From: Spongiibacter pelagi
Lineage (GTDB): Bacteria > Pseudomonadota > Gammaproteobacteria > Pseudomonadales > Spongiibacteraceae
DNA length: 64,000 bases
Assembly: GCF_014705705.1 (NCBI RefSeq)
Contig: NZ_JACXLD010000001.1
Location: 248,001 to 312,000, forward strand
Direction: 5' to 3'
The notes under the pieces were generated by a model. The model ran no database searches. It was given only the letters and a program-made list of their open reading frames with translations, and was not told the DNA's origin. Both the position numbers and the translations under genes were made by a program. Of the stretch, positions 22,855 to 31,963 are shown in pieces; the stretch's first letter is position 1, and each line of letters opens with the position of its first letter.

Positions 22855-24684
22855 ATGTGTGGAATTGTGGGCGCGGTTGCCCAGCGTGAAGTATCAGCAA
22901 TCCTTTTGGAAGGACTGCGTAGACTAGAATACCGTGGCTATGACTCAGCCGGTATGGCGGTGATTTCTGAATCGACAGAATTAAACTGTTTACGGCGTGT
23001 TGGCAAGGTCGCTGCTTTAGGCGAAGCGCTTGATCATCACCCACTTACAGGTCGAACTGGTATTGCCCACACCCGCTGGGCAACACACGGGGTTCCCGCA
23101 GAAAAAAACGCCCACCCACATCTTTCTGAAGATATTGCCCTAGTTCACAACGGAATTATCGAAAACCACGCTGAACTGCGTGAGCGCCTCACCGCCAAGG
23201 GTTATGAATTCCTTTCAGATACCGACACAGAAACCATTGTCCACCTGATTCATTCTTATTATGAGCAGCACCGCGACCTGCTGAACTGCGTCAAACTGGC
23301 CATCAGCGACTTGGAAGGTGCTTATGGTTTAGCAGTGATCCACGCCAGCCAGCCCGATCGTTTGGTTTGTGCACGGAAGGGCAGCCCCTTGGTAATTGGG
23401 GTGGGTATTGGTGAAAACTTTATCGCCTCCGATCAATTGGCACTGCGCCAAGTGACCGACCGCTTTGTTTATCTTGAAGAAGGCGATGTCGCGGAAGTAA
23501 CCGCAGGCCATTACCGCATTTGGGATGAAAATAACGAGCCGGTAAGCCGTGAGCTGGCAATCATTGATGCCAAGGCCGAGTCAGCAGACAAGGGCGAATA
23601 CCGCCACTTTATGCTGAAAGAAATTTACGAACAGCCAAGCGTTATTCGCCGCTCCTTGGCCGGTCGCCTAGGCAGTAAAACCGTTTTGGCGGAAGCATTG
23701 GGCGCGCGTGCCAACGAAATTTTATCGCAGGTAGAAAACGTTCAGATAGTTGCCTGTGGCACTAGCTACCATGCTGGCATGGTGGCCAAATACTGGATTG
23801 AAGGCATTGCCGGTGTCCCCTGTCGCGTGGAAGTAGCCAGCGAATTCCGCTACCGCAAATTTAAAGTCCACAACAACACCCTGTTGGTAACCATTTCCCA
23901 GTCTGGTGAAACCGCCGATACCCTAGCGGCTTTGCGTCTCGCCAAAACCTTGGGTTATTCAGCGACCATGACTATTTGTAATGTGGCGCTTAGCTCTTTG
24001 GTTAGGGAATCGGATTTATTCCTGATGACCGAGGCGGGGCCGGAAATTGGTGTGGCTTCGACTAAGGCCTTTACTACGCAATTGGTTGCCTTGCTGTTAC
24101 TTACGGTCGCCTTGGGTCGTCACCACGACCTCAAAGCGGAGCAAGAGCAAGAAATCGTTGCGGCACTGCATAAACTGCCGCAATTGATTACTGAAACCCT
24201 TGGGTTGGATTCGGCTATTCAACAAATGTCCAATGCCTTCGCCGAAAAACACCACGCACTATTTTTGGGGCGAGGTGCCCAATGGCCAGTGGCAATGGAA
24301 GGCGCACTAAAGCTCAAAGAAATTTCTTATATTCACGCCGAAAGCTATCCCGCTGGAGAGCTTAAGCACGGCCCGCTGGCGCTGATCGATGCCGATATGC
24401 CGGTGATTGCGGTAGCGCCCAATGATGAGCTTCTGGAAAAACTGAAATCCAACTTGGAAGAAGTGCGCGCGCGCGGTGGGCAGCTGTTTGTTTTTGCCGA
24501 CAAGAACTCCGGTTTTAGCTCGGCCAACGCGGTAGAGATTTTGGAATTGCCCCATACCGAAGATGTGATCGCGCCAATCGTTTATACTATCCCGCTGCAA
24601 TTACTGTCCTACCATGTGGCGATTTTGAAAGGCACTGATGTCGATCAGCCGCGAAATCTCGCGAAATCCGTCACTGTTGAATAA
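22855..24684 (+). CDS. glmS: Glutamine--fructose-6-phosphate aminotransferase (isomerizing) GlmS
   Basis: GlmS forms glucosamine-6-phosphate from fructose-6-phosphate and glutamine. The start is set at ATG 22855, although the frame is open from 22834. This exposes Cys after Met removal (MCGIVGAV), which is required as the N-terminal nucleophile. It gives 609 residues, the family length. The glutaminase domain ([19 protein letters not shown]) is followed by two SIS domains ([30 protein letters not shown]) and the usual C-terminal [13 protein letters not shown]. No glmS ribozyme is expected outside Firmicutes, and the 48-base gap leaves no room for one. Confidence 0.97.
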   Translation: MCGIVGAVAQREVSAILLEGLRRLEYRGYDSAGMAVISESTELNCLRRVGKVAALGEALDHHPLTGRTGIAHTRWATHGVPAEKNAHPHLSEDIALVHNGIIENHAELRERLTAKGYEFLSDTDTETIVHLIHSYYEQHRDLLNCVKLAISDLEGAYGLAVIHASQPDRLVCARKGSPLVIGVGIGENFIASDQLALRQVTDRFVYLEEGDVAEVTAGHYRIWDENNEPVSRELAIIDAKAESADKGEYRHFMLKEIYEQPSVIRRSLAGRLGSKTVLAEALGARANEILSQVENVQIVACGTSYHAGMVAKYWIEGIAGVPCRVEVASEFRYRKFKVHNNTLLVTISQSGETADTLAALRLAKTLGYSATMTICNVALSSLVRESDLFLMTEAGPEIGVASTKAFTTQLVALLLLTVALGRHHDLKAEQEQEIVAALHKLPQLITETLGLDSAIQQMSNAFAEKHHALFLGRGAQWPVAMEGALKLKEISYIHAESYPAGELKHGPLALIDADMPVIAVAPNDELLEKLKSNLEEVRARGGQLFVFADKNSGFSSANAVEILELPHTEDVIAPIVYTIPLQLLSYHVAILKGTDVDQPRNLAKSVTVE

Positions 24685-24699
24685 TCTGGAGAAAGAAAT

Positions 24700-25881
24700 A
24701 TGACTCAAGACGTTGTTGTATTGAGCGCGACGCGCTCTGGCATTGGTAGCTATGGCGGTGGCCTGAGCGGTATCGAGCCCCACGAGCTGGGTGGCCAGAT
24801 TATGAAGGCGGCAATCGAGCGCTCCGGTGTTGATGCCCAGCAAATCAACTACGTCACCGTGGGTAACTGTATTCCAACAGAATCGCGCTATGGTTATGTG
24901 GCTCGGGTTGCGGCCATTCAAGCCGGCCTGCCTATGGACTCTGTGGCAATGGCGGTAAACCGCCTGTGTAGCTCTGGTCTGCAAGCCATTGTCACCACCG
25001 CGCAAAACATCATGTTGGGTGATTGCGACTACGGTATTGGTGGCGGTGTGGAAGTAATGTCTCGCGGTGCCTACCTGTCCAATAATATGCGTAACGGAGC
25101 GCGCATGGGCGATGTAACCATGGTTGATGCCATGACCGCCATCCTCACCGATCCCTTTGGTGTGGGTCATATGGGAATTACCGCTGAAAACCTGGCGGAG
25201 AAATGGAATATCACACGCGAAGATCAAGATGCCTTGGCAGTGGAATCTCACCGCCGTGCAGCCGCTGCAATTGAAGCTGGTTACTTCAAAGAGCAGATCG
25301 CGCCAGTGACGCTAAAGACCCGCAAGGGCGATATTATTTTTGATACCGACGAGCACGTTAAGCCCGGCACCTCCATGGAAACCTTGGGCAAACTGCGTCC
25401 CGCTTTCCAAAAAGAGGGTTCAGTCACCGCAGGTAATGCTTCTGGTATTAACGATGGTGCGGCATTTATGGTGCTGGCTTCAGCAGAAGCGGCTAGCAAA
25501 GCGGGCCAAAAACCGATTGCACGTTTAGTGTCTTACGCTGTTGCCGGTGTTCCCAATCACATTATGGGAGAAGGTCCGATTCCTGCTACGCAGAAAGCGC
25601 TGAGCAAGGCCGGCCTGAAGATTTCTGATATGGATGTGATTGAGTCTAACGAGGCATTTGCGGCGCAAGCGATAGCGGTTGCCAAAGCTCTGGATTTAGA
25701 CATGAGTAAAACCAACCCCAATGGTGGTGCGATTGCTCTAGGTCACCCGGTAGGTTGTTCCGGTGCGTTTATCGCGACTAAGGCGATTTATGAGCTGCAG
25801 CGGATTCAGGGTAAGTATGCGTTAGTTACCATGTGTATTGGTGGGGGGCAGGGTATCGCTGTCATCTTCGAAAGAGCCTAA
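24700..25881 (+). CDS. Thiolase family protein (acetyl-CoA C-acyltransferase)
   Basis: A 393-residue thiolase. The nucleophilic cysteine lies in NRLCSSGLQA (about residue 90), the GGGVEVMSRG segment follows, and the C-terminal active-site motifs are NGGAIALGHPVGCSG and CIGGGQG. It could be degradative (beta-oxidation, like FadA) or biosynthetic (acetoacetyl-CoA, like PhaA/BktB); sequence alone does not decide. It begins 15 bases after glmS and may be cotranscribed with it, although the pathways are unrelated. Confidence 0.9.
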   Translation: MTQDVVVLSATRSGIGSYGGGLSGIEPHELGGQIMKAAIERSGVDAQQINYVTVGNCIPTESRYGYVARVAAIQAGLPMDSVAMAVNRLCSSGLQAIVTTAQNIMLGDCDYGIGGGVEVMSRGAYLSNNMRNGARMGDVTMVDAMTAILTDPFGVGHMGITAENLAEKWNITREDQDALAVESHRRAAAAIEAGYFKEQIAPVTLKTRKGDIIFDTDEHVKPGTSMETLGKLRPAFQKEGSVTAGNASGINDGAAFMVLASAEAASKAGQKPIARLVSYAVAGVPNHIMGEGPIPATQKALSKAGLKISDMDVIESNEAFAAQAIAVAKALDLDMSKTNPNGGAIALGHPVGCSGAFIATKAIYELQRIQGKYALVTMCIGGGQGIAVIFERA

Positions 25882-25893
25882 GAAACGATCTGC

Positions 25894-25985
25894 GTTGCGG
25901 CAGCGTCGTTAAAAGCCAGCTCGAATTGCTCATTTATTATTTATAAATTCCGCTTTCTCGCCGGCTTTTGCCTCGCTGCCGCTGC
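25894..25985. repeat. Long imperfect inverted repeat between thiolase and ATP-grasp genes
   Basis: Arms of about 28 bases share GCGGCAGCG, AAAAGCC and GC: GTTGCGGCAGCG onward at 25894, and the inverse ending CGCTGCCGCTGC at 25985. About 35 AT-rich bases separate them. Two further small hairpins follow: TCGAA/TTCGA near 25988-26004 and GTGTGC/GCACAC near 26005-26020. The neighbouring genes converge here, so it may act as a bidirectional 3'-end structure. The look is that of a dispersed REP-like intergenic element. Confidence 0.6.
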
Positions 25986-26058
25986 CTCGAAACGCTTCTT
26001 CGAGTGTGCTTGGGCACACGACATTATCTTTTCGTTCTTTGATTCTGTAGAAAATCTG

Positions 26059-26886
26059 TTAAGCCACTCTTCGTAGTTTTCTTGGCGTGACCGGTCGGGT
26101 AGGGAAGTTTGGCCCGGTTGGTACCGACTGTCGGTTTAGGTAATCCACGATCGCGTCCCGGATTTTAACGTCGCCACCTTCAATCCCTTGATTGCCGAAT
26201 AGACGGTTAAACTCAAAAACATAGGGGTGACCGCCGACCATGGCGATATCAAACCCCGCGTGATCAATGCCCAGCTGTTGGGCGAGATTCAGTGCTAGGT
26301 CAACCGCGACTTGTGGTACTGGGCTGTGATCGATGCTGCCGCCTTTGGCGACATTATTGTAAAAACCGCGACTGGCTTGATGACGCCAATAAGCAGCAAT
26401 GCACTGGTCGCCAATAATCACCACGCGAATGTCTCGGTCGATGGGCAGGTACTCCTGAACATAAAGTACATCGGTTTTGGCGACATAGTCTCTCCACGCT
26501 TGCCGATCTTCAATCAGCCAAACACCGTTACCCAATGCGGCTTTGGGCAGCTTTGCAACAAAAGGTGTTTGCATCAGCCCCCAGAGTTCTTCGGCATTTT
26601 CTTGGGTATTCGCGCGTATTTCTGTCCAAGGAATATTAGCGGGGGCCACCACTTCAAAGGCGCGGGTCATTTCGATTTTATTGTGGCCAAGCCGATAGCT
26701 GGCCTCGCTGGGAAACACTCGCGCCTTTAATCCGTAGACCAAGGTGTTAAGCTGCCAGTACTCGGGAAAGAGCACCCATTTGGCCTCGCGCAGTTGTTCT
26801 TTGTGGGAGAAAATCTGGCTGGGTTTTAACAGCAGGGTATTGTCAAAACCCAAGGTGCGGAAAATATCAAAAGAGATCCACGACAT
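26059..26886 (-). CDS. ATP-grasp (RimK-like) ligase family protein
   Basis: This 275-residue protein of the RimK-like ATP-grasp type would be expected to join an amino acid or other amine to a carboxylate using ATP. The visible core runs from the pre-ATP-grasp start (HNKIEMTRAFEVVAPANIPW) to the lysine strand (PFVAKLPKAALGNGVWLI). Next come YVQEYLPIDRDIRVVIIGD and the metal-binding end HPYVFEFNRLFGNQGIEG. The GFDIAMV strand fits a RimK fold. Substrate is unknown. It is transcribed away from the SLC13-type transporter, with 77 bases between start codons. Confidence 0.75.
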   Translation of the reverse strand: MSWISFDIFRTLGFDNTLLLKPSQIFSHKEQLREAKWVLFPEYWQLNTLVYGLKARVFPSEASYRLGHNKIEMTRAFEVVAPANIPWTEIRANTQENAEELWGLMQTPFVAKLPKAALGNGVWLIEDRQAWRDYVAKTDVLYVQEYLPIDRDIRVVIIGDQCIAAYWRHQASRGFYNNVAKGGSIDHSPVPQVAVDLALNLAQQLGIDHAGFDIAMVGGHPYVFEFNRLFGNQGIEGGDVKIRDAIVDYLNRQSVPTGPNFPTRPVTPRKLRRVA

Positions 26887-26963
26887 TCACAGTGACCGGA
26901 AATTAAGGTGCGCTATTCTTGGGCTGGCGATCGTTTTCGTCAAGCAGATTTATGAGGCAGGGG

Positions 26964-28412
26964 ATGACGGAAAATACCGATTCTGAAGGCTCGGTTACGG
27001 GAGTAAGTACCCGCAAACCCATTGCGGGAATAGTACTGGGGCCGCTACTTTTACTGCTGAGCTTTATTTTCCCCAGCCCGGAAAGTTTGTCGGATCAGGG
27101 TTGGCACACCCTGGCCTTGGCTTTGTGGATGGCTAGTTGGTGGGCGCTGGAAATTATCCCTATTCCAGCTACGGCTTTATTACCGCTGGTGGCTTTTCCG
27201 CTACTGGAAATCAGTGCCTTAGAAAGCACGGCCAAGGCGTATTCCCACCCAGTAATCTATCTATTTATGGGCGGCTTTATTCTGGGAATTGCCTTACAGC
27301 GCTGGAATCTTCATCGGCGTTTGGCCTTACTTATCTTGCTGAAAACCGGCAGCAATCCGCGACGACAGCTCGCCGGCTTTATGTTGGCAACCGCCTTTTT
27401 AAGCATGTGGGTGAGCAATACCGCCACCAGCATTATGATGCTGCCTATTGCGCTATCAGTGATCAGTTTAGAGGGGCAGGAGAAGTCCGAATTTGCCACG
27501 GCCTTGTTATTGGCAGTGGCATATAGCGCGAGCTTAGGTGGTATCGCTACCTTGATTGGTACGCCGCCCAATGCCCTGTTGGCGGCGTATTTAGAGCGCA
27601 GTTTGAATATGGACATCAGCTTCGCGAGCTGGATGTTGGTCGGTCTGCCGGTAGCTGCAAGTATGTTGGTTTTTACTTGGTGGTGGTTGAGTCGCCCTTT
27701 GCTGGTATGTAGTGAATCGCAAAACTCATCTAGCCAGCAATTATTGCGTGAACAATTATTGGCTTTGGGCGCCATGAGCCCAGCAGAAAAACGGGTTTTA
27801 GCAATATTTGCCGCTACCGCTCTGTTGTGGATTTGCCGGCCGCTATTGTCTGGGCTGATTCCGGGAATTAACGACAGCAGCATTGCTATCTTGGCGGGCC
27901 TAAGCCTATTCCTGATGCCTTCCGGCAGTGGTGGCGCATTATTAAACTGGAAAGAAGCCGAGGGCTTACCTTGGGGCATTCTTTTATTATTTGGCGGCGG
28001 TCTGGCGTTGGCATCGGCAATTCAAGCCTCGGGGCTAGCCGATTGGATAAGCTCGGGTTTGCAGGGTTTTGATGGCTGGCCGGTGTGGTTATTGATGGCC
28101 TTGGTGGTCACCATGATTATTTTCCTAACGGAGCTGACCAGCAATACTGCCACTACCGCCAGCTTTCTGCCGTTGCTCGGTGCCTTTGCGCTTGCGCAAG
28201 ATAGCTCCCCGTTACTCTTTACCGTTCCGGCGGCGATTGCCGCTTCTTGCGCATTTATGATGCCGGTAGCCACGCCGCCAAACGCCGTTATTTTTGGCAG
28301 TGGCAAAATCCAAATTGCCGAGATGATGCGCCAAGGCTTGGTGTTAAATCTGGTTGGCGTGCTTGTTGTCACCGCAATCAGCTACGCAGTGGTGACAGGG
28401 TTTTGGTTATGA
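26964..28412 (+). CDS. SLC13/DASS-family anion:sodium symporter
   Basis: This is a polytopic membrane protein of about 482 residues in the divalent anion:Na+ symporter family (dicarboxylates, or sulfate in some members). It has about 12 hydrophobic segments and the paired SNT motifs: MWVSNTATSIMMLPIAL in the first half and LTELTSNTATTASFLPLLGA in the second, with GGIATLIGTPPN and PVATPPNAVIFGSG. The ATG at 26964 is preceded by GAGG at a fitting distance. Upstream in-frame starts (TTG 26919, ATG 26952) are less likely. Substrate cannot be fixed from sequence. Confidence 0.88.
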   Translation: MTENTDSEGSVTGVSTRKPIAGIVLGPLLLLLSFIFPSPESLSDQGWHTLALALWMASWWALEIIPIPATALLPLVAFPLLEISALESTAKAYSHPVIYLFMGGFILGIALQRWNLHRRLALLILLKTGSNPRRQLAGFMLATAFLSMWVSNTATSIMMLPIALSVISLEGQEKSEFATALLLAVAYSASLGGIATLIGTPPNALLAAYLERSLNMDISFASWMLVGLPVAASMLVFTWWWLSRPLLVCSESQNSSSQQLLREQLLALGAMSPAEKRVLAIFAATALLWICRPLLSGLIPGINDSSIAILAGLSLFLMPSGSGGALLNWKEAEGLPWGILLLFGGGLALASAIQASGLADWISSGLQGFDGWPVWLLMALVVTMIIFLTELTSNTATTASFLPLLGAFALAQDSSPLLFTVPAAIAASCAFMMPVATPPNAVIFGSGKIQIAEMMRQGLVLNLVGVLVVTAISYAVVTGFWL

Positions 28413-28414
28413 GG

Positions 28415-28460
28415 AAAAAAGCCCCCGCCGCTTAGGAGAGTAAGATTGCGGGCGGGGGGA
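28415..28460 (-). terminator. Intrinsic terminator of the sulfide-module operon
   Basis: Read on the minus strand, a very GC-rich stem (CCCCCGCCCGC with GCGGCGGGGGC, one bulge) is followed by TTTTTT, just after the SulP stop codon. It also overlaps the end of the SLC13-type gene coming from the other side. Confidence 0.8.
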
Positions 28461-28471
28461 AGGGAAACCGA

Positions 28472-30211
28472 TTAAATCGTCCAGTCGCTGCCAGAGCGAG
28501 ATTCGTTCAAGGCGGCGTTTACCGCCAAGTGATGAGTTAAAAAAACCTGCCCATTTAGCTCGGACAGAAAATGGGTTTTCTGCAGCATATCCATCACCGG
28601 GCCTTTGACCTCGGAAAGGTGCAGTTTTATCCCGCTGTCTTTTAAGCGGTGATTGATCGACTCCAGCGACTCCAGCGCACTGAGGTCTATCTCGTTCACC
28701 GCCGTACACATCAAAATCACATGGCGGGTTTTGGGGTATTTCTCTAAGAGCGCGTAAATGCGGTCTTCAATAAAACCGGCATTGGCAAAGTACAGGCTTT
28801 CATCAACCCGCAGCGACAGAACTTCCTCGTGGGTTAATACCTCGTGGCGATCAATATTGCGAAAGTGTTCAGTCCCCGGTACTTCTCCCACCACCGCCAT
28901 ATGCGGTTTTGAGGTTTTGTATAAATGCAGCGCCAGAGAGGCGAACACGCCGCAGGCCACGCCCATTTCAACGCCTAGGCTCAAGGTCAGACCGATGGTG
29001 GTGATGACCGCGACAAAATCCGAACGGGCAAACTGCCACGTCTTTTTGATGATGGAAAAATCCACCAGTGACAATACCGCTACGATAATTGTTGCCGCCA
29101 AGGTCGCTTTGGGCAGATAAGCCAAATAAGGGGTGAAGAAAATCGCTGCTAAACCAATGCCGATAGCGGTAAACATTCCGGCGGCTGGAGTTTCGGCGCC
29201 GGCATCAAAGTTCACCACGCTGCGGGCAAAACCACCGGTAACCGGATAACCGCCGGAGCAGGCCGAGGCGATATTCGATGCGCCGAGTCCGATTAATTCT
29301 TGATTCGGAGAAATTTTCTGACGGCGTTTTGCGGCCAAGGTATGGCCCACGGAAACGGATTCCACAAAGCCGATAATGGAAATAAACACCGCTGAAACCA
29401 GAAGTTCACGCCATGCCGGATGGAAAAAATCAGGCATCACAAAGCCGGGCAAGCCGGTGGGAACTTCACCAACGAGTGAGACGCCGTGCTCGCCTAGATT
29501 CCAAACATAAGCGGCGATACTGGTGCCGACCACGCCAAAAACCGGCCCGGTTTTAGACAGCATACTGGCGCTGAAGTCGGAAAGCCCTGCTTTTACTAAC
29601 AAGGGTTTTAAGCCGCTTCTTACCCAAAACAAAAAGGCCAATACCGGCACCCCGACCATGACCGTATAGAGATTGGTATCGCCGATGTGCGCAATGATGC
29701 TTTGCACGATTTGCAGTAGGTTTTCACCGTGGGCCTTAATGCCTAGCATATGTTTTAACTGGCTGGTGGCGATCAAAATCCCCGATGCGGTAATAAATCC
29801 GGCGATAACAGGGTGCGAAAGAAAATTGGCCAAAAAGCCCATTTTCAACAAGCCCATAATCAACAGGAATAAACCTGACATTGCGGCCATTAAAACCGCC
29901 GCTGCTAAATAAGAAGCGGAACCGGCATCAGCAATCGCGCCGGCGGCAGAGGCGGTCATTAATGAGGCGACGGCAACCGGGCCCACCGCTAAGGTTCGGC
30001 TGCTACCGAAAATACCGTAGGCCACCAAGGGAGTAATACTGGCGTATAAGCCAACCTCTGGCGGTAGACCGGCCAACAAAGCATAGGCGAGCGACTGGGG
30101 GATCAGCATGATGGTGACAATCACCGCCGCCACCAGATCGCTCATCAATGTTTGCTTGTTATAGACCCGGCCCCATTCGAGAATGGGGAAGTACTGTTTC
30201 AATTGCGTCAT
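28472..30211 (-). CDS. SulP-family inorganic anion transporter with STAS domain
   Basis: The protein has about 579 residues. The SulP membrane domain starts near LVAAVIVTIMLIPQSLAYALLAGLPP and includes GSSRTLAVGPVAVASLMT and GAETPAAGMFTAIGIG. A C-terminal STAS domain follows (about 440-560, HVILMCTAVNEIDLSALESL). The family moves sulfate, bicarbonate or related anions. As the last gene of the bd oxidase-dioxygenase-SQR operon, it is likely to move a sulfur oxyanion such as sulfite, thiosulfate or sulfate; that is inference. The start at 30211 (MTQLKQYFP) lies 2 bases after the SQR stop. An upstream Met at 30247 would overlap SQR. Confidence 0.88.
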   Translation of the reverse strand: MTQLKQYFPILEWGRVYNKQTLMSDLVAAVIVTIMLIPQSLAYALLAGLPPEVGLYASITPLVAYGIFGSSRTLAVGPVAVASLMTASAAGAIADAGSASYLAAAVLMAAMSGLFLLIMGLLKMGFLANFLSHPVIAGFITASGILIATSQLKHMLGIKAHGENLLQIVQSIIAHIGDTNLYTVMVGVPVLAFLFWVRSGLKPLLVKAGLSDFSASMLSKTGPVFGVVGTSIAAYVWNLGEHGVSLVGEVPTGLPGFVMPDFFHPAWRELLVSAVFISIIGFVESVSVGHTLAAKRRQKISPNQELIGLGASNIASACSGGYPVTGGFARSVVNFDAGAETPAAGMFTAIGIGLAAIFFTPYLAYLPKATLAATIIVAVLSLVDFSIIKKTWQFARSDFVAVITTIGLTLSLGVEMGVACGVFASLALHLYKTSKPHMAVVGEVPGTEHFRNIDRHEVLTHEEVLSLRVDESLYFANAGFIEDRIYALLEKYPKTRHVILMCTAVNEIDLSALESLESINHRLKDSGIKLHLSEVKGPVMDMLQKTHFLSELNGQVFLTHHLAVNAALNESRSGSDWTI

Positions 30212-30213
30212 TT

Positions 30214-31884
30214 TTAGTCTTCGCCGATGACTGGTTTGGCCATCCACTCATGCCCGCGTAGCATCCCCTTCCAATAGAGTGGCGGCAGGAAGCGCTCTTT
30301 TAGCAGCCATGCAAGGCGGGTGGGTTTTTGGCCGTTGATAATCCACGAAGGGAAGCTGGGTAACAGCTTGCCACCATAACCAAATTCCGCCAGTACAATC
30401 TTGCCGCGCTCAACGGTTAGCGGGCAGGAGCCGTAACCATCGTAGTGGGCAATACCTTTGGCCTTGCCCATATCCGCGAGTAAATTATTAGCGACAACAG
30501 GTGCTTGTTTACGGGCGGCGGCCATGGTTTTGGCGTTAGGCGCATTCATTACATCACCCAGCGACCAGATATTGTCGAAAGACTTGTGGCGCAGGGTATT
30601 TTGATCCACGTCGACCCAGCCGGCAGCGTCGGCTAGCGGGCTGCTGCGAATAAAGTCTGGCGCAGTTTGATGGGGCACTACGTGAATCATGTCGAATTCA
30701 CGCTCAATCGTGGTGTCGTTGCCATCGGCATCTTTGGTAGCAAACCAAGCGCGTTTAGCGGCGCCATCAATTTTCGTGAGCTGGTGACCGAAATTCAGTT
30801 GGGCATTGTATTTTTTAACGTATTCCATCAACGCAGGCACATAGGCTTCTACGCCAAATAGCACCGCGCCGGTGTTGTAGAACTCAACATCGATATTGTT
30901 CAGCACGCCCTGCTTGTACCAATAGTCACAGGACAGATACATGGCTTTTTGGGGCGCGCCTGCACATTTGATTGGCATTGGCGGTTGGGTAAATAAGGCT
31001 TTGCCGCCTTTTAGATTTTGTACCAGCTCCCAAGTATAAGGAGCTAAATCGTAGCGGTAATTTGAGGTAACACCGTTGCGGCCCAGGGTTTCGCTGAGGC
31101 CCTCAATGGCATCCCAATTCAGTTTAATGCCGGGAGCAACCACTAAGCGGTCGTAGCGAACTAGGCGGCAACCTTCCAAAATGACGGCATTGCGCGAAGG
31201 ATCAAATGCGGCCACGGCGGCTTTAATCCAGTCAACGCCGTTGGGAATCAGAGAGGCCATGGTGCGCGCGGTCACTTCGGGGCGGAAAATACCGCCGCCA
31301 ACAAAAGTCCAGCCGGGCTGATAATAATGAATGTCAGCGGGATCAATAATCGCGATATTCAGATTGTGCTGACGCGCCAGCAAACTGGATGCGGTTGCAA
31401 TACCACCGGCGCCGCCACCAACAATCACCACATCGTATTTGGCCAAACTACTGCCTTCACCAAGATTTTCACTGCCGCCGATGCGGGCGGCAATGCCGGT
31501 CATATCGTAGCCGGCTTCTTTGGCGGTTTTCACAATCTCGGTCAGTGGCATGGTTTTGCCATTGGCCAATGACCACAAGGTGGTGCAGCGCATTCCACTG
31601 CGGCAGAAAGCATGAATGGGGCCTTCTGCACTGTTGAGCACCTTGGCGAAATCCTCGGCATTTTCATCAGTCACACTGCCAGACACCACGGGCAGGTAGT
31701 GGGTGGTCATGCCCAGTTCTTCGGCGCGGCGGGCAATCTCGCTGAAGTTAGGTTGATCTGAACCTTCGCCGTCGGGACGGTTACAAATCAGATGCTTCAC
31801 TCCTTTGGCGGCGAGTTCATCAAGATCGCTTGCGCTGATCTGACCGGAGACGGTGAGTTTGCCGTCGAGTTTTTTGAATTCCAT
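30214..31884 (-). CDS. DUF442 phosphatase-like domain fused to sulfide:quinone oxidoreductase
   Basis: This is a 556-residue two-domain protein. Residues 1-110 match the DUF442 (beta-lactamase hydrolase-like, phosphatase-fold) domain, with KHLICNRPDGEG and the loop FCRSGMRCTTLW. Residues about 128-556 form an SQR-type flavoprotein with YDVVIVGGGAGGIATASSLLA, the YYQPGWTFVGGG motif, PIKCAGAPQKAMYLS with the active-site cysteine, and FDNIWSLGDV for FAD binding. SQR oxidises H2S at the membrane and passes electrons to quinone. A persulfide dioxygenase gene precedes it and bd oxidase genes lead the operon, which fits that role well. Confidence 0.92.
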   Translation of the reverse strand: MEFKKLDGKLTVSGQISASDLDELAAKGVKHLICNRPDGEGSDQPNFSEIARRAEELGMTTHYLPVVSGSVTDENAEDFAKVLNSAEGPIHAFCRSGMRCTTLWSLANGKTMPLTEIVKTAKEAGYDMTGIAARIGGSENLGEGSSLAKYDVVIVGGGAGGIATASSLLARQHNLNIAIIDPADIHYYQPGWTFVGGGIFRPEVTARTMASLIPNGVDWIKAAVAAFDPSRNAVILEGCRLVRYDRLVVAPGIKLNWDAIEGLSETLGRNGVTSNYRYDLAPYTWELVQNLKGGKALFTQPPMPIKCAGAPQKAMYLSCDYWYKQGVLNNIDVEFYNTGAVLFGVEAYVPALMEYVKKYNAQLNFGHQLTKIDGAAKRAWFATKDADGNDTTIEREFDMIHVVPHQTAPDFIRSSPLADAAGWVDVDQNTLRHKSFDNIWSLGDVMNAPNAKTMAAARKQAPVVANNLLADMGKAKGIAHYDGYGSCPLTVERGKIVLAEFGYGGKLLPSFPSWIINGQKPTRLAWLLKERFLPPLYWKGMLRGHEWMAKPVIGED

Positions 31885-31963
31885 GTTCTTTCCCTCAATG
31901 TGTCTGCATCGTTGGCCAGCTTTTGTTCTAGGCTGCCAACAATAGTGGAATTAATGGTTCTTG

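Noticed and set aside
24601-25251. Minus-strand ORF opposite glmS end and thiolase (216 residues)
   Set aside because: Shadow of two well-supported genes; composition is His/Thr-rich and unlike a real protein.
27311-27979. Minus-strand ORF of 222 residues inside the SLC13-type gene
   Set aside because: Antisense to a clear transporter with all family motifs; no motif of its own.
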